A stretch of 64,000 nucleotides of DNA from Salinisphaera sp040361255 (GTDB lineage Bacteria; Pseudomonadota; Gammaproteobacteria; Nevskiales; Salinisphaeraceae), in assembly GCF_040361255.1 (NCBI RefSeq), contig NZ_APNG01000020.1:16103-80102 (forward strand). The letters are read 5' to 3'. Below the pieces are notes generated by a model, which made no database searches, was not told the DNA's origin, and was given only the letters and a program-made list of their open reading frames with translations. Below are positions 18,313-28,345 of this stretch, one piece after another. The translations under genes and the position numbers were made by a program. The stretch's first letter is position 1. Every line of letters starts with the position of its first letter.

Positions 18313-19608
18313 CTATGCCGGTCGATCGCGCCAGATGAAGCGACCGATATCGCAGTGCAACAGCTGTGCGACATGCGGATGCCGCCAGATATCGCCAATC
18401 GCAATCAACGTATCCGCGTGGTAGACCAGCGGCACGCGCGCGCGCAGCCACGGCGCAAGGCGCGCTTCGCGCAGAATATCCTTCACCCCTCGATGCCCGC
18501 CCTGCGCATCGCTGACCCGCTCACCGCCGCGACGCAGCCGGACTTCCAGATCCAGATCGCGCGGCGGCGCCGGCGCCAGCGCAATCTCGCCACAGCCGGC
18601 CGGCAACGTCGCAGGCGCGCGCCCGTGCCAGACACAGGCGAACCGCTCGGGCACGGGCGCAAGACGGGCCATGGCATACAGCCGCCCGTCGAACAGGCGC
18701 ACCTCGGTATCGGCGAACGCAACACAGGGGCTGGCCGCCAGGCGCGACGCGCCAAGCGCCACGATCGCCGCGACGTGGCGATGATCCGGGCGATCGTGTC
18801 CGTCCTGGTCGAGCCAGCGTCGCACGACCTGCTTCGCCCGGGGCCAGTCCAGCGTTGCCAGCGCGCTGGCGTCGAGCGTCGCATCGTTGCGCCACATCTG
18901 TGCGAGATCGATATCGGCCAGCGCGTCGATAGCGGCCGCGGCTTCGCCGGCATGGGCGGCACTGCGCGACAGCAGTCGATCGGCTTGCGGCCAGCGCTTT
19001 CTGAGTTCCGGCATGACCGCTTCGCGCAAAAAGCTGCGGGCCACATTCGGATCGTGATTGCTGGGATCATCGATCCAGTCGAGCTGGTGCGCGCGCGCAT
19101 AGGCAGTGATCGTATCGTGGTCGATATGCAGCCAGGGCCGCCAGTGGCAATGGGCGCCGAGGGCAGCCACCCGTGGCATGGCCGCCAGCCCTTGGGGCCC
19201 GGCGCCGCGCAGCGCCTGCAACACAAAGGTCTCGGCCTGATCGCGGGCATGATGGGCAGTGATCAGCGTCTCGCCGCGTGCCAGTTCGGCTTCGAGCGCG
19301 GCATAGCGCGCCTTGCGTGCCGCGGCTTCCAGGCCGCGCCCGCGGGTTTCGACGGCGACGTCGAGCCGCGTGAAAGCCACGCCCGAGGCCTCGGCCTGGC
19401 GTGCACAGGCGAGCGCCCAGGATTGCGCCTCGGGCTGCAGGTGATGACAGACATGAATCGCGCGTACAGGCCACGTCGGCGCGCTGTCGATAAGCGCATG
19501 CAACAAGGCCGTGGAGTCCAGACCGCCGCTGAATGCGACAGCCAGTCGCTTTGTACCGGTGGGGACCTGCGCAAACGCTGCAGGCAGGGCCGCGAAGGCG
19601 TCGTTCAC
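18313..19608 (-). CDS. tilS: tRNA(Ile)-lysidine synthase
   Basis: Modifies C34 of tRNA-Ile(CAU) to lysidine so that it reads AUA codons; it is essential. The PP-loop ATP-pyrophosphatase motif SGGLDST is at residues 27-33, followed by the family segment HHARDQAETFVLQALRG. The C-terminal part (about residues 340-431) fits the TilS substrate-binding domains. The GTG start overlaps the accA stop (GTGA), which implies translational coupling. Length 431 matches the family. Confidence 0.94.
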   Translation of the reverse strand: MNDAFAALPAAFAQVPTGTKRLAVAFSGGLDSTALLHALIDSAPTWPVRAIHVCHHLQPEAQSWALACARQAEASGVAFTRLDVAVETRGRGLEAAARKARYAALEAELARGETLITAHHARDQAETFVLQALRGAGPQGLAAMPRVAALGAHCHWRPWLHIDHDTITAYARAHQLDWIDDPSNHDPNVARSFLREAVMPELRKRWPQADRLLSRSAAHAGEAAAAIDALADIDLAQMWRNDATLDASALATLDWPRAKQVVRRWLDQDGHDRPDHRHVAAIVALGASRLAASPCVAFADTEVRLFDGRLYAMARLAPVPERFACVWHGRAPATLPAGCGEIALAPAPPRDLDLEVRLRRGGERVSDAQGGHRGVKDILREARLAPWLRARVPLVYHADTLIAIGDIWRHPHVAQLLHCDIGRFIWRDRPA

Positions 19609-20576
19609 CCCACGAGCTTGAAATCGCCGAAGGCCATCCAGCGGTTATAGCGCGCTTCCAGCAGTTCATCCACGCCCATGCGCTTGAGCCGGGTCATGTT
19701 TGCCAGCAGCCGTTCGCGCATCTGGCTCATCAGCTGCTTGGGGTCGCGATGCGCGCCGCCAAGCGGCTCTTCCAGCACTTCGTCGACCAGCTTGAGTCGG
19801 TGCAGGTCTTCCGAACCCACTTTCATCGCTTCAGCCGCTTCTTCGGCACGTTCGGCCGATTTCCACAGAATCGAGGCACAGCCTTCCGGCGAGATGACCG
19901 AATAGATGCTGTACTGGAGCATCATCAGATGATCGCCCACGCCCACGGCCAGCGCGCCGCCCGAGCCGCCCTCGCCCACGACCGTGCACAGAATCGGCAC
20001 ACGCAGGCGTGCCATTTCGAACAGATTGCGCGCGATCGCTTCGGACTGATTGCGTTCTTCCGCGCCAATGCCCGGATAGGCGCCAGGCGTATCGATGAAG
20101 GTCAGCACCGGCATGTTGAAACGCTCGGCGAGCTTCATCAGCCGCAGCGCCTTGCGATAGCCCTCGGGCCGCGGCATGCCGAAGTTGCGATGAATCTTTT
20201 CCTTGGTATCGCGGCCTTTCTGGTGGCCGATCACCATCACCGACTGACCCCCCAGGCGTGCCGTACCGCCGATGATCGCGGCATCGTCGGCATAGGCGCG
20301 ATCGCCATGCAGCTCGACGAAATCGGTGAACATGCCGTCGATATAGTCCTGGGTATAGGGTCGCAGCGGATGGCGCGCCATCTGCGCGACCTGCCAGGTC
20401 GACAGCTTGGAAAAGATCTGCTCGGTCAGGTTGCGGCGCTTGCCCTCGAGCTTGGTAATCTCTTCATTGAGATTGACCTCGCTGCCGTCGGCGACGAAGC
20501 GCAGTTCCTCGATCTTTTCCTGCAACTCCGCAATCGGCTGTTCGAAATCGAGATAGTCGAGGTTTTTCTGCGCCAT
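19605..20576 (-). CDS. accA: Acetyl-CoA carboxylase carboxyltransferase subunit alpha
   Basis: Pairs with AccD to transfer the carboxyl group to acetyl-CoA, the first committed step of fatty acid synthesis. The sequence carries LDFEQPIAELQEKI at the N terminus and FIDTPGAYPGIGAEER plus GEGGSGGALA in the crotonase-like core. The length of 323 is standard. It sits between dnaE and tilS, 30 bases after dnaE. Confidence 0.97.
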   Translation of the reverse strand: MAQKNLDYLDFEQPIAELQEKIEELRFVADGSEVNLNEEITKLEGKRRNLTEQIFSKLSTWQVAQMARHPLRPYTQDYIDGMFTDFVELHGDRAYADDAAIIGGTARLGGQSVMVIGHQKGRDTKEKIHRNFGMPRPEGYRKALRLMKLAERFNMPVLTFIDTPGAYPGIGAEERNQSEAIARNLFEMARLRVPILCTVVGEGGSGGALAVGVGDHLMMLQYSIYSVISPEGCASILWKSAERAEEAAEAMKVGSEDLHRLKLVDEVLEEPLGGAHRDPKQLMSQMRERLLANMTRLKRMGVDELLEARYNRWMAFGDFKLVG

Positions 20577-20606
20577 CGTGTATTGCTGCTGCGACCGCTG
20601 CGCGGT

Positions 20607-23600
20607 TTACTGGGTAAGAGACTGCCCGCGACGATAACGTACTTGCACGTGATCCGCACCCACGAGGTGCTTGAGATCGGCCAGCAATTCGTCGCACAGG
20701 CGTACACGGGTCTCGCCAAGCGTGAGCACGGCACGGGCCTGATCGTTGCTGTAGCGCACGACGACATCGCAGCCCGCCTCCTCGGCACGGTGGCGATCCA
20801 CACAGCCGACCAGCGCCTCGACATCCACCTTGGGCGTGGCCCGCAGCAACACCCGATGGGCAAATCGCGCCTGCGCTGTGTCGAAATCCATCACCGTTTC
20901 CGCATTCAGACGGAAACCATCGGTAAAGTCGTCGAACTGCAACTTGCCTTCGACCACGACGAGCTTGTCCGCGGCGAGTAGATGACCGTATTCGGCGGCC
21001 TTGTCCTCGAACAGCGGACATTCGATACGCGCGCTGCCGTCGTCGAGCACCACGATGATGCGCCGGCCTTTTTTCATGCGCCGGACTTCCACCACCAGAC
21101 CCGCGACCACCGCACTACGCTTGTTGCCGCCGCGCCGACCGCGCCCGCCTTCCTCCGGACGCGGCATGGCCGCGACCTGTTCGGCGATCTTGCCATTGGT
21201 CATCAGTGCCAGTTCGTCTTCCCAGGCCTTGATGGGATGGCCGGTCAGATACAACCCCAGCGTGTCGCGCTCGGCCTTGAGGCGTTCGTCCTCCGGCCAT
21301 TCCGGGCGCTCTTCCAGCGGCGGGCCCATGTTGTCGGCAGCGTCTTCGGCGAGCCCGAACATGTCGTTCTGACCGGCACTGGCCGCATTGCGATCCTGCT
21401 CGGCGGCGGCCAGCGCACGCGTGAGCCCCTGCATGAGGCTGGCCCGGTTCGGGCCGAGCTGATCCAGCGCGCCGGCGTTGATCAATGCTTCCAGCGCGCG
21501 TCGGTTGGCCTTGGAGGTATCGATACGCCGGCAGAAATCATAGAGATTGGCGTAGGCACCGTTTGCACGGCGTTCCTCCATCACGGTCTCGATCGCGCCG
21601 CGGCCCAGACCCTTGATCGCGCCGAGGCCGTAGCGAATGGCGTTATCGTCGACCACGGAAAAGTTGTATTCCGAGGAATTCACGTCCGGCGGCAGCACAT
21701 CGATATTCAATCGATGGCATTCGTCGATCATGATCACGACCTTGTCGGTGTGATCCATATCCGCGGAGAGCACCGCCGACATGAAATCGGCCGGGTAATA
21801 AGCCTTGAGCCAGGCGGTCTGGTACGACACCAGCGCGTAGGCGGCCGAATGCGACTTGTTGAAGCCGTAGCCGGCGAATTTCTCGACCAGATCGAAGATA
21901 TAGGCCGCGGTATCCTCTTCGATACCGTTGGCCACTGCGCCCTTGACGAAGCCATCCCGTTGCTTGGCCATTTCCTCGGGCTTTTTCTTGCCCATGGCAC
22001 GACGCAGCAAATCGGCGTTGCCCAGGCTGTAGCCAGCCAGCACCTGAGCGATCTGCATCACCTGCTCCTGATACAGGATCACGCCATAGGTGGGCTCGAG
22101 CACTTCGGCCAGGCTGTCGTGCGGATACACCACCCGCGCCTTGCCGTGCTTGCGGTCGATGAAGTCCTCGACCATGCCGGATTCTAGCGGGCCCGGCCGG
22201 TAGAGCGCGACCAGCGCCACGATATCCTCGAGTTCATCGGGCTTGAGCTGCTTGACCAGCCGGCGCATGCCCGAGGATTCGAGCTGGAACACGGCCGTGG
22301 TATCGCCGGCCTTGAGCAGCTCGTAGGGTTTCTTGTCGTCGAGCGGAATGGCGCGGATATCGATCGGGTCCTTGCCCGATTTCGCCAGCCGCGCATTGGC
22401 GACCTGTACCGCGCGATCGATGATGGTGAGCGTACGCAGGCCCAGAAAGTCGAACTTCACCAGGCCCACGGCTTCGACATCATCCTTGTCGAACTGGGTC
22501 ACCCGGTTGGACCCGCCGGCTTCGCAATACAGCGGTGTGAAGTCGATGAGGTTCGACGGTGCAATGACCACGCCGCCGGCATGCTTGCCCGGGTTGCGCG
22601 ACAGGCCCTCCAGGGCGAGTGCGAGATCGAGCAGATAGCCGATCTCTTCATCCTCGCGTGATTGGCGCAGCTCTTCCGACTCCTCGAGGGCGCGGGTGAG
22701 CGTCATGTCGGGGGCGAACGGCACCTGCTTGGCAATGCGGTCGACCATGCCGTAGGGATGGCCGAGCACACGGCCGACGTCGCGCACCACGGCCTTGGCA
22801 GCCATGGTGCCGTAGGTGATGATCTGGCTGACCTTTTCCTGGCCGTAGCGCTGGGCGACGTATTCGATCACGCGGTCGCGCCCGTCCATGCAGAAGTCGA
22901 CATCGAAGTCGGGCATGGAGACACGTTCGGGGTTGAGAAACCGCTCGAACAGCAGGTCGTAAGCCAATGGATCCAGATCGGTAATACCGAGCACATAGGC
23001 CACGAGCGAGCCGGCACCGGAACCACGCCCCGGGCCCACCGGCACGCCGTTTTCACGGGCCCAGCGGATGAAGTCGGCAACGATGAGAAAGTAGCCGGGA
23101 AAGCCCATCGTCTTGATTACGTCGAGTTCGTGATCCAGACGTGCGTCGTATTCGGGCTTGCGTCGTTCGCGCTCGTCTTCGTCCGGGTATAGCAACTCGA
23201 GGCGTTCAGCCAACCCGGATTCGGATTCCGCGCGCAAAAACGACGCCGCGTCGTGGCCCTCCGGCACCGGGAATTCCGGCAGCACGTTCTCGCCGAGCGT
23301 GAGTTCCAGATTGCAACGGCGCGCGATCTCCACGCTGTTTTCCAGCGCTTCCGGCAAATCCGCGAACAGCTCGGCCATCTGTTCGGGCGTTTTCAGATAC
23401 TGCTCGGGCGTGTAGTTCTTCGGCCGGCGCGGGTCAGCCAGCGTATAGCCGCCATGAATGGCCACGCGGGCTTCATGGGCATCGAAATCGTCGGCATGGG
23501 GGAAGCGCACGTCGTTGGTGGCCACGATCGGAATATCGCAGCGCAGGGCCAACCCCACCGTTTCCGACAGCCAGGCCGCCTCGCCGGTGCGCTCGCAGCG

Positions 23601-24107
23601 CGTGACTTCCAGATAGTAACGATCGCCGAAGATCTGCTGCCATTCGGCGGCGCGTGCGGTCGCGATCTCGGGCTTGCCAGCCATGAGCGCAATGCCGGTA
23701 TCGCCCACCATGCCGCCCGACAGCGCGATCAGGCCCTCGGCTTTTTCGGCCACCCATTCCCGCTGGCAGAGCACCTGGCCGCGATGCTGGCCGTGCAGAT
23801 ACGCCTGGGTGAGCAGATCGCAGAGATTGCGGTAACCGGTTCGATTCTGGGCCAGCAGGGTCAACCGCGAGGGCGTTTCCTGCGGGCCTTCGTCGATATG
23901 CAGATCCACGCCCACGATCGGCTTGATGCCGGCGCCCAGCGCGGCCTTGTAGAACTTGACCATGCCGAACAGATTGACGTTGTCGGTAATGGCCACCGCC
24001 GGCATGTTGGCCTCGCGCGTCTGGGCCAGCAGCGGCTTGATCCGCACGATGCCGTCGGACAACGAGTATTCGGTATGGACACGCAGATGGACGAATTCGG
24101 CAGGCAT
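20607..24107 (-). CDS. dnaE: DNA polymerase III subunit alpha
   Basis: The replicative polymerase catalytic subunit (family C). In order: an N-terminal PHP domain (FVHLRVHTEYSLSDG, about residues 1-270), the polymerase core with MPDFDVDFCMDGRD carrying catalytic aspartates near residue 400, finger and thumb regions, a helix-hairpin-helix and a C-terminal OB fold. The ATG at 24107 gives 1166 residues (E. coli 1160) and has GAAGAG upstream; the longer open frame upstream has no homologous character. It follows rnhB as in E. coli. Confidence 0.97.
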   Translation of the reverse strand: MPAEFVHLRVHTEYSLSDGIVRIKPLLAQTREANMPAVAITDNVNLFGMVKFYKAALGAGIKPIVGVDLHIDEGPQETPSRLTLLAQNRTGYRNLCDLLTQAYLHGQHRGQVLCQREWVAEKAEGLIALSGGMVGDTGIALMAGKPEIATARAAEWQQIFGDRYYLEVTRCERTGEAAWLSETVGLALRCDIPIVATNDVRFPHADDFDAHEARVAIHGGYTLADPRRPKNYTPEQYLKTPEQMAELFADLPEALENSVEIARRCNLELTLGENVLPEFPVPEGHDAASFLRAESESGLAERLELLYPDEDERERRKPEYDARLDHELDVIKTMGFPGYFLIVADFIRWARENGVPVGPGRGSGAGSLVAYVLGITDLDPLAYDLLFERFLNPERVSMPDFDVDFCMDGRDRVIEYVAQRYGQEKVSQIITYGTMAAKAVVRDVGRVLGHPYGMVDRIAKQVPFAPDMTLTRALEESEELRQSREDEEIGYLLDLALALEGLSRNPGKHAGGVVIAPSNLIDFTPLYCEAGGSNRVTQFDKDDVEAVGLVKFDFLGLRTLTIIDRAVQVANARLAKSGKDPIDIRAIPLDDKKPYELLKAGDTTAVFQLESSGMRRLVKQLKPDELEDIVALVALYRPGPLESGMVEDFIDRKHGKARVVYPHDSLAEVLEPTYGVILYQEQVMQIAQVLAGYSLGNADLLRRAMGKKKPEEMAKQRDGFVKGAVANGIEEDTAAYIFDLVEKFAGYGFNKSHSAAYALVSYQTAWLKAYYPADFMSAVLSADMDHTDKVVIMIDECHRLNIDVLPPDVNSSEYNFSVVDDNAIRYGLGAIKGLGRGAIETVMEERRANGAYANLYDFCRRIDTSKANRRALEALINAGALDQLGPNRASLMQGLTRALAAAEQDRNAASAGQNDMFGLAEDAADNMGPPLEERPEWPEDERLKAERDTLGLYLTGHPIKAWEDELALMTNGKIAEQVAAMPRPEEGGRGRRGGNKRSAVVAGLVVEVRRMKKGRRIIVVLDDGSARIECPLFEDKAAEYGHLLAADKLVVVEGKLQFDDFTDGFRLNAETVMDFDTAQARFAHRVLLRATPKVDVEALVGCVDRHRAEEAGCDVVVRYSNDQARAVLTLGETRVRLCDELLADLKHLVGADHVQVRYRRGQSLTQ

Positions 24108-24278
24108 AGGCTCTTCGGGTCGGTCGGTTTCGTCGGCAAAGGGCCGACGCAGGGCGGCGCGCGACAGCCACGGCAGACGAGGCCGTGCTATGCGCCGCGC
24201 ATGTTCGCCGATCATTCTAACGAGCAATCCCGCACGATTGGCAGATCGGTCGCACGCAAGCGAACCGGCTTTCGCGAC

Positions 24279-24299
24279 AACGCCCGGCCTGCGGGCGTT
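24279..24299 (-). terminator. Hairpin downstream of rnhB, possible terminator
   Basis: A perfect 8-bp stem (AACGCCCG with CGGGCGTT) around a five-base loop lies 13 bases beyond the rnhB stop on the minus strand. The T-run after it is poor, so this could be a weak or Rho-assisted terminator between the lipid A operon and dnaE. Confidence 0.4.
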
Positions 24300-24311
24300 T
24301 GCCGGTTTCGC

Positions 24312-24926
24312 CTACTCGATGAAATCGACCTGCCGTGCCTGCAGTGCCCGCGTGATCGGCGCGAAACTGCGTCGATGAATGGGGGTCACGCCGAACGCAT
24401 CGATCGCGTCTCGGTGGGCCCGCGTACCATAGCCCTTGTGCTGGGCGAAACCATAGCCTGGATAGATCACATCCAGTTCGCACATCTGCCGGTCGCGGGC
24501 GACCTTGGCGATGATCGAGGCCGCACTGATCGCCGGCACGCTGCCATCACCGCCCACGACGGTACGCAGGGGCAGATTCAGCGGCGGCGGCTGATTGCCA
24601 TCGACCCAGGCGGAGAATGGCGTCAATCGTAGCGCGCTCACCGCCCGCTGCATGGCCAGCAGGCTGGCCTGGAGAATATTCAGGCTGTCGATTTCGGCCG
24701 CCGACGCCTCGGCGATGGCATAGGCCAATGCGCGACTGCGGATACGTGCATCCATGCGTTCACGCTCGCGTTCGCCCAGCGCCTTGGAATCGGCCAGTCC
24801 TCGCAGCAAGGGTTTGGCCGGCAGGATAACCGCCGCAGCCACGACCGGCCCGGCCAGCGGCCCCCGCCCGACTTCATCGACCCCGGCCACGAACGGGCAG
24901 GCAAAACGACGCGGGCCGCGCCTCAT
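24312..24926 (-). CDS. rnhB: Ribonuclease HII
   Basis: Removes ribonucleotides from DNA-RNA hybrids. The active-site motif DEVGRGPLAGPVV is at about residues 17-29 and the second conserved block SIIAKVARD follows at about residue 137. It is 204 residues long. The ATG overlaps the lpxB stop by four bases (ATGA), so the gene ends the lpxD-fabZ-lpxA-lpxB-rnhB unit. Confidence 0.96.
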   Translation of the reverse strand: MRRGPRRFACPFVAGVDEVGRGPLAGPVVAAAVILPAKPLLRGLADSKALGERERERMDARIRSRALAYAIAEASAAEIDSLNILQASLLAMQRAVSALRLTPFSAWVDGNQPPPLNLPLRTVVGGDGSVPAISAASIIAKVARDRQMCELDVIYPGYGFAQHKGYGTRAHRDAIDAFGVTPIHRRSFAPITRALQARQVDFIE

Positions 24927-26083
24927 GGACGCGACTCGAGCAGCTCGGCAACCGCAGCGGCCGCGCGTTCATCGGCATCCAGGGCGAGCTGCGCATGAAT
25001 CGCGTCAAAGGCGTCGGTTTGTGCGGCGCGTGCCGTCGCTGAATTGAGCAGCCGGTCCACTTGCGGGCCGATGACATCGACGCGGGCATCCTGTTGCAGA
25101 CATTCGGGCACCAGCGCACGGGCGGCCAGCAGATTGGGCATGCTCACGTGTTCGGTCTTGATCAGATTGAACACCTTCGCGATGGCATAGTTCATGGGCG
25201 ACAGCTTATAGGCCACGACCATCGGCGTTTTCGCCAACAGCGCTTCCAGCGTCGCCGTGCCCGAGGCCAGCAGCAATACGTTCGCCGCGCGCATGACCTC
25301 GCGCGAACGCCCGTCGATCAGTCGAATATCCAGATCGGCGCCGGCATTTTCCAATTGCGCGGCGAACAGTTCACGCACACGCGGCGAGGCCATGGGCGCG
25401 ACGAAGGCGACATCCGGGTGGCGCTTGCGTAGCCAGCGCGCGGTGTCGATGAAGATCGGCCCCAGCCGGCTGACCTCGGAACGACGACTGCCCGGCAACA
25501 GCCCAACCAGCGGGCGCTGGGTATCCAGACCCAGTGCACGACGTGCGCTCATGCTATCCGGATGCAACGGCAGCTCGTTAGCCAGGGGATGACCGACGAA
25601 GGTCACCGGAATATCGAAACGGCGAAAGAAGGCCTCTTCGAACGGAAAGATCGCGAGCAGCAGGTCCACCGCCTTGCGAATATTCTTAGTGCGGCCCTGG
25701 CGCCAGGCCCAGGCAGTCGGGCAGACATAATGCACCGTGGTCATGCCCCGCGCGCGCAGCTGCATTTCCAGCGTGGTGTTGAAGGCCGGCGCATCGATAC
25801 CGATGAATACATCGGGCGCGCTGTCGATCACATGGGCGAACAGGCGGCGCCGCAGGCGCAGCAGACGCGGTATCTGGCCGATCACCTCGCTGATACCGAA
25901 CAGCGATAACGCCTCGATATCGGCCAGCGTTTCGCAACCCGCCTCGCGCATACGCGGGCCGGTCACGCCTTCGAAAACCGCCTGCGGATAGCGTTTTTTC
26001 AGCGCACGAATCAGCCCCGCGCCGAGTACGTCGCCGGACTGTTCCCCGGCGACGATGAAAAACCGCCGCTGCCTGTTGGCCAC
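24923..26083 (-). CDS. lpxB: Lipid-A-disaccharide synthase
   Basis: A GT19 glycosyltransferase that joins UDP-2,3-diacylglucosamine and lipid X at the inner membrane. Family landmarks are the N-terminal VAGEQSGDVLGAGL, FIGIDAPAFN and LLPGSRRSEV. The GTG start at 26083 lies one base after the lpxA stop. The length of 386 is typical. Confidence 0.95.
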   Translation of the reverse strand: MANRQRRFFIVAGEQSGDVLGAGLIRALKKRYPQAVFEGVTGPRMREAGCETLADIEALSLFGISEVIGQIPRLLRLRRRLFAHVIDSAPDVFIGIDAPAFNTTLEMQLRARGMTTVHYVCPTAWAWRQGRTKNIRKAVDLLLAIFPFEEAFFRRFDIPVTFVGHPLANELPLHPDSMSARRALGLDTQRPLVGLLPGSRRSEVSRLGPIFIDTARWLRKRHPDVAFVAPMASPRVRELFAAQLENAGADLDIRLIDGRSREVMRAANVLLLASGTATLEALLAKTPMVVAYKLSPMNYAIAKVFNLIKTEHVSMPNLLAARALVPECLQQDARVDVIGPQVDRLLNSATARAAQTDAFDAIHAQLALDADERAAAAVAELLESRP

Positions 26084-26084
26084 C

Positions 26085-26858
26085 CTAGCGAATGATGCCG
26101 CGCTCGGCCTGTTCGAGCGACTCGAGCATCAGGCGCACCGCTTCGCTCGACTGGGCCGGCTCGCGCAAAGCCTCGCGGGCCTGTTCCAGGCGCAGCTTGG
26201 AGCGATAGATGGTGCGATAGGCCCGCTTGGCGGCGGTGACTTCTTCTTCGCTGTAGCCGCGACGGCGCATGCCGACCGAATTGACGCCATGCGGCACAGC
26301 CGGCGCGCCGGCACTGCGCACGAAGGCGGGTACATCCTGCTGAACACCGCTGCAATAGGCCAGAAACGCCATCGTGCCTACACGGCGGAACTGATAGACC
26401 AGCGCGAAACCGGCCAGAATACAGAAATCGCCGATGCGCACGTGCCCGGCCAGGCTGGCGCCATTGGCCATGGTGATGCCGTTTCCCAGAACGCAATCAT
26501 GGGCGACATGGGTGTAGGCCATCAGCAGATTGTCGTCGCCGATGATGGTTTCGCTCTGGTCGATGACCGTACCGCGGTGCACGCTACAGTATTCGCGAAA
26601 CGTATTGCGATCGCCGATCGTCAGACGCGTGGGCTCGCCCGCATACACGCGATGCTGCGGTTCGGCACCGAGCGAGACGAACTGGAAAATCTGATTCTCG
26701 CGCCCGATCGTCGTATGCCCGGAAATAACCACATGCGGGCCAATCCGTGTGCCGGCGCCAATCTTGACATGCGGGCCGATAACACTGAACGGCCCGATAT
26801 CGACATCGTCGCCGATCTCGGCCTCGGGATGAACTTGTGCGCTGGGATCAATTGGCAT
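26085..26858 (-). CDS. lpxA: UDP-N-acetylglucosamine acyltransferase
   Basis: Catalyses the first acylation in lipid A synthesis. The protein is a left-handed beta-helix of hexapeptide repeats over the first ~190 residues, with the catalytic-His region AYTHVAHDC, and a helical C-terminal domain containing RRGYSEEEV. It has 257 residues. The start overlaps the end of fabZ by eleven bases. Confidence 0.96.
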   Translation of the reverse strand: MPIDPSAQVHPEAEIGDDVDIGPFSVIGPHVKIGAGTRIGPHVVISGHTTIGRENQIFQFVSLGAEPQHRVYAGEPTRLTIGDRNTFREYCSVHRGTVIDQSETIIGDDNLLMAYTHVAHDCVLGNGITMANGASLAGHVRIGDFCILAGFALVYQFRRVGTMAFLAYCSGVQQDVPAFVRSAGAPAVPHGVNSVGMRRRGYSEEEVTAAKRAYRTIYRSKLRLEQAREALREPAQSSEAVRLMLESLEQAERGIIR

Positions 26859-27297
26859 CGGGCTTCCCCGGAACAGCCATCATCTGGGCACGGCAGGCCA
26901 GCTCGTCACCGACCCAGGCTTCGGCATCGAAGCGCCAGATCCGCTTCTTGGCCGAGCCGACCACCAGCTTGAGCAGCAGTTGATCGCCCGGCACGACGCG
27001 GCGCTTGAAACGCGCCTTGTCGATACCGGCGAAATACACGATCGTGCCCTCTTCCGATTCCACCGTCCGCATGCCCAGAATCAGCCCGGCCTGCGCCAGC
27101 GCTTCGAGGATGAGCACGCCGGGCATCACCGGTTCGCTGGGAAAATGCCCTGGGAAGAACGGTTCGTTGATGGTGACGTTCTTGAGGGCGGTGATCGATT
27201 TGCCCGGTTCGCAGGAGAGCACGCGATCCACCAGCAGAAACGGAAACCGATGCGGTAATTGCCGCATGATGGCCTTGATATCGTCTTGATCGCTCAT
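26848..27297 (-). CDS. fabZ: 3-hydroxyacyl-ACP dehydratase FabZ
   Basis: A hot-dog-fold dehydratase of fatty acid elongation. The catalytic pair is H51 in FPGHFP and E65 in GVLILEALAQ. It is 149 residues long, standard for FabZ. It overlaps lpxD by four bases and lpxA by eleven, so the three genes are tightly coupled and the pool of hydroxyacyl-ACP is shared between phospholipid and lipid A synthesis. Confidence 0.96.
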   Translation of the reverse strand: MSDQDDIKAIMRQLPHRFPFLLVDRVLSCEPGKSITALKNVTINEPFFPGHFPSEPVMPGVLILEALAQAGLILGMRTVESEEGTIVYFAGIDKARFKRRVVPGDQLLLKLVVGSAKKRIWRFDAEAWVGDELACRAQMMAVPGKPDAN

Positions 27298-28343
27298 TCG
27301 TTGTTCTCCGATGAAAGTCCGGCGCGCTCCACGCGTCGCAGGCGCCGCTCGATCTTGTCGAGCTGTCGAAACAGGGCCAGGCGCTTGCGCCAGCCCGTGG
27401 CCGGCATCGCGCGAAAAGTCGAGGAGTATACGCCGCCTCGGTCGATATTCTTGGGAACCTGGCTGGCGGCGGTAATGATCACGCCATCAGCAATATGCAC
27501 ATGATCGCCGATTCCTACACCGCCGCCGATCATGCAGTTCGCGCCGATCGTGCAGGAGCCGGCAATACCGGTACAGCCGGCGATCACCGTATGTTCGCCA
27601 ATACGACAGTTGTGGGCGATATGAACCTGGTTGTCGATCTTCGCCCCGCGCGCGATCACGGTATCGTCAAGCGCGCCGCGATCGACGGTCGTGCCGGCGC
27701 CGATTTCGACATCGTCGCCGAGATGCACGCTTCCCATCTGTGGAATCGCCTCCCAGCCGCGGCCGTTGTGCACCAGTCCGAAGCCGCGCCCGCCGATCAC
27801 CGCATTGGCTTCGATCGAGACGCGTTCGCCCATGCGCACGTCGTCGCCGATACTGCAATTACTGGCAATGCGTGTATCGGCGCCGATACGCACACCCTCG
27901 CCAATGACTGTATTCGCGCCGATGACCGCGCCCGCCGCGATGACGCTATGTTCGCCCACGATCACGTTGGCAGCGATGCTGGCCTGCGTATCGATTTGCG
28001 CGGTTTCGGCTACGACTGCGCGCGCGTGGATGCCGGCAGGGGCTGACGGGCGCTCGAACAGGGCAGCCACACGCGCGAACGCCAGCCGGGGCTGTTTCGC
28101 AACCAGTACGGGGCTTTCGATTGCCTCGGCCACCGCCGCCGGGCAGATCACGGCAGCGGCCGCGCTGCGATTGATCGATTCGATCTGACCGGCATTTTCG
28201 GCAAAGGCGATACAGTCCGGCTTGCCCGGCTCGAGCGCACACACGCCACGGATGGCGGTCTGCGCCGCACTGCCCTGCACGACCAGATCGAAGCGTTCGG
28301 CCAGCGTCGCGAGTGTGACCGCGGCCGCCCTGCTCGCGGCCAT
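27294..28343 (-). CDS. lpxD: UDP-3-O-(3-hydroxyacyl)glucosamine N-acyltransferase
   Basis: Adds the N-linked hydroxyacyl chain in lipid A synthesis. The N-terminal uridine-binding domain (about residues 1-100) is followed by a long hexapeptide-repeat beta-helix containing the catalytic-His segment VHIAHNCRIGEH and a final helix. At 349 residues it fits. It begins two bases after the skp stop. Confidence 0.95.
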   Translation of the reverse strand: MAASRAAAVTLATLAERFDLVVQGSAAQTAIRGVCALEPGKPDCIAFAENAGQIESINRSAAAAVICPAAVAEAIESPVLVAKQPRLAFARVAALFERPSAPAGIHARAVVAETAQIDTQASIAANVIVGEHSVIAAGAVIGANTVIGEGVRIGADTRIASNCSIGDDVRMGERVSIEANAVIGGRGFGLVHNGRGWEAIPQMGSVHLGDDVEIGAGTTVDRGALDDTVIARGAKIDNQVHIAHNCRIGEHTVIAGCTGIAGSCTIGANCMIGGGVGIGDHVHIADGVIITAASQVPKNIDRGGVYSSTFRAMPATGWRKRLALFRQLDKIERRLRRVERAGLSSENNE

Positions 28344-28345
28344 GC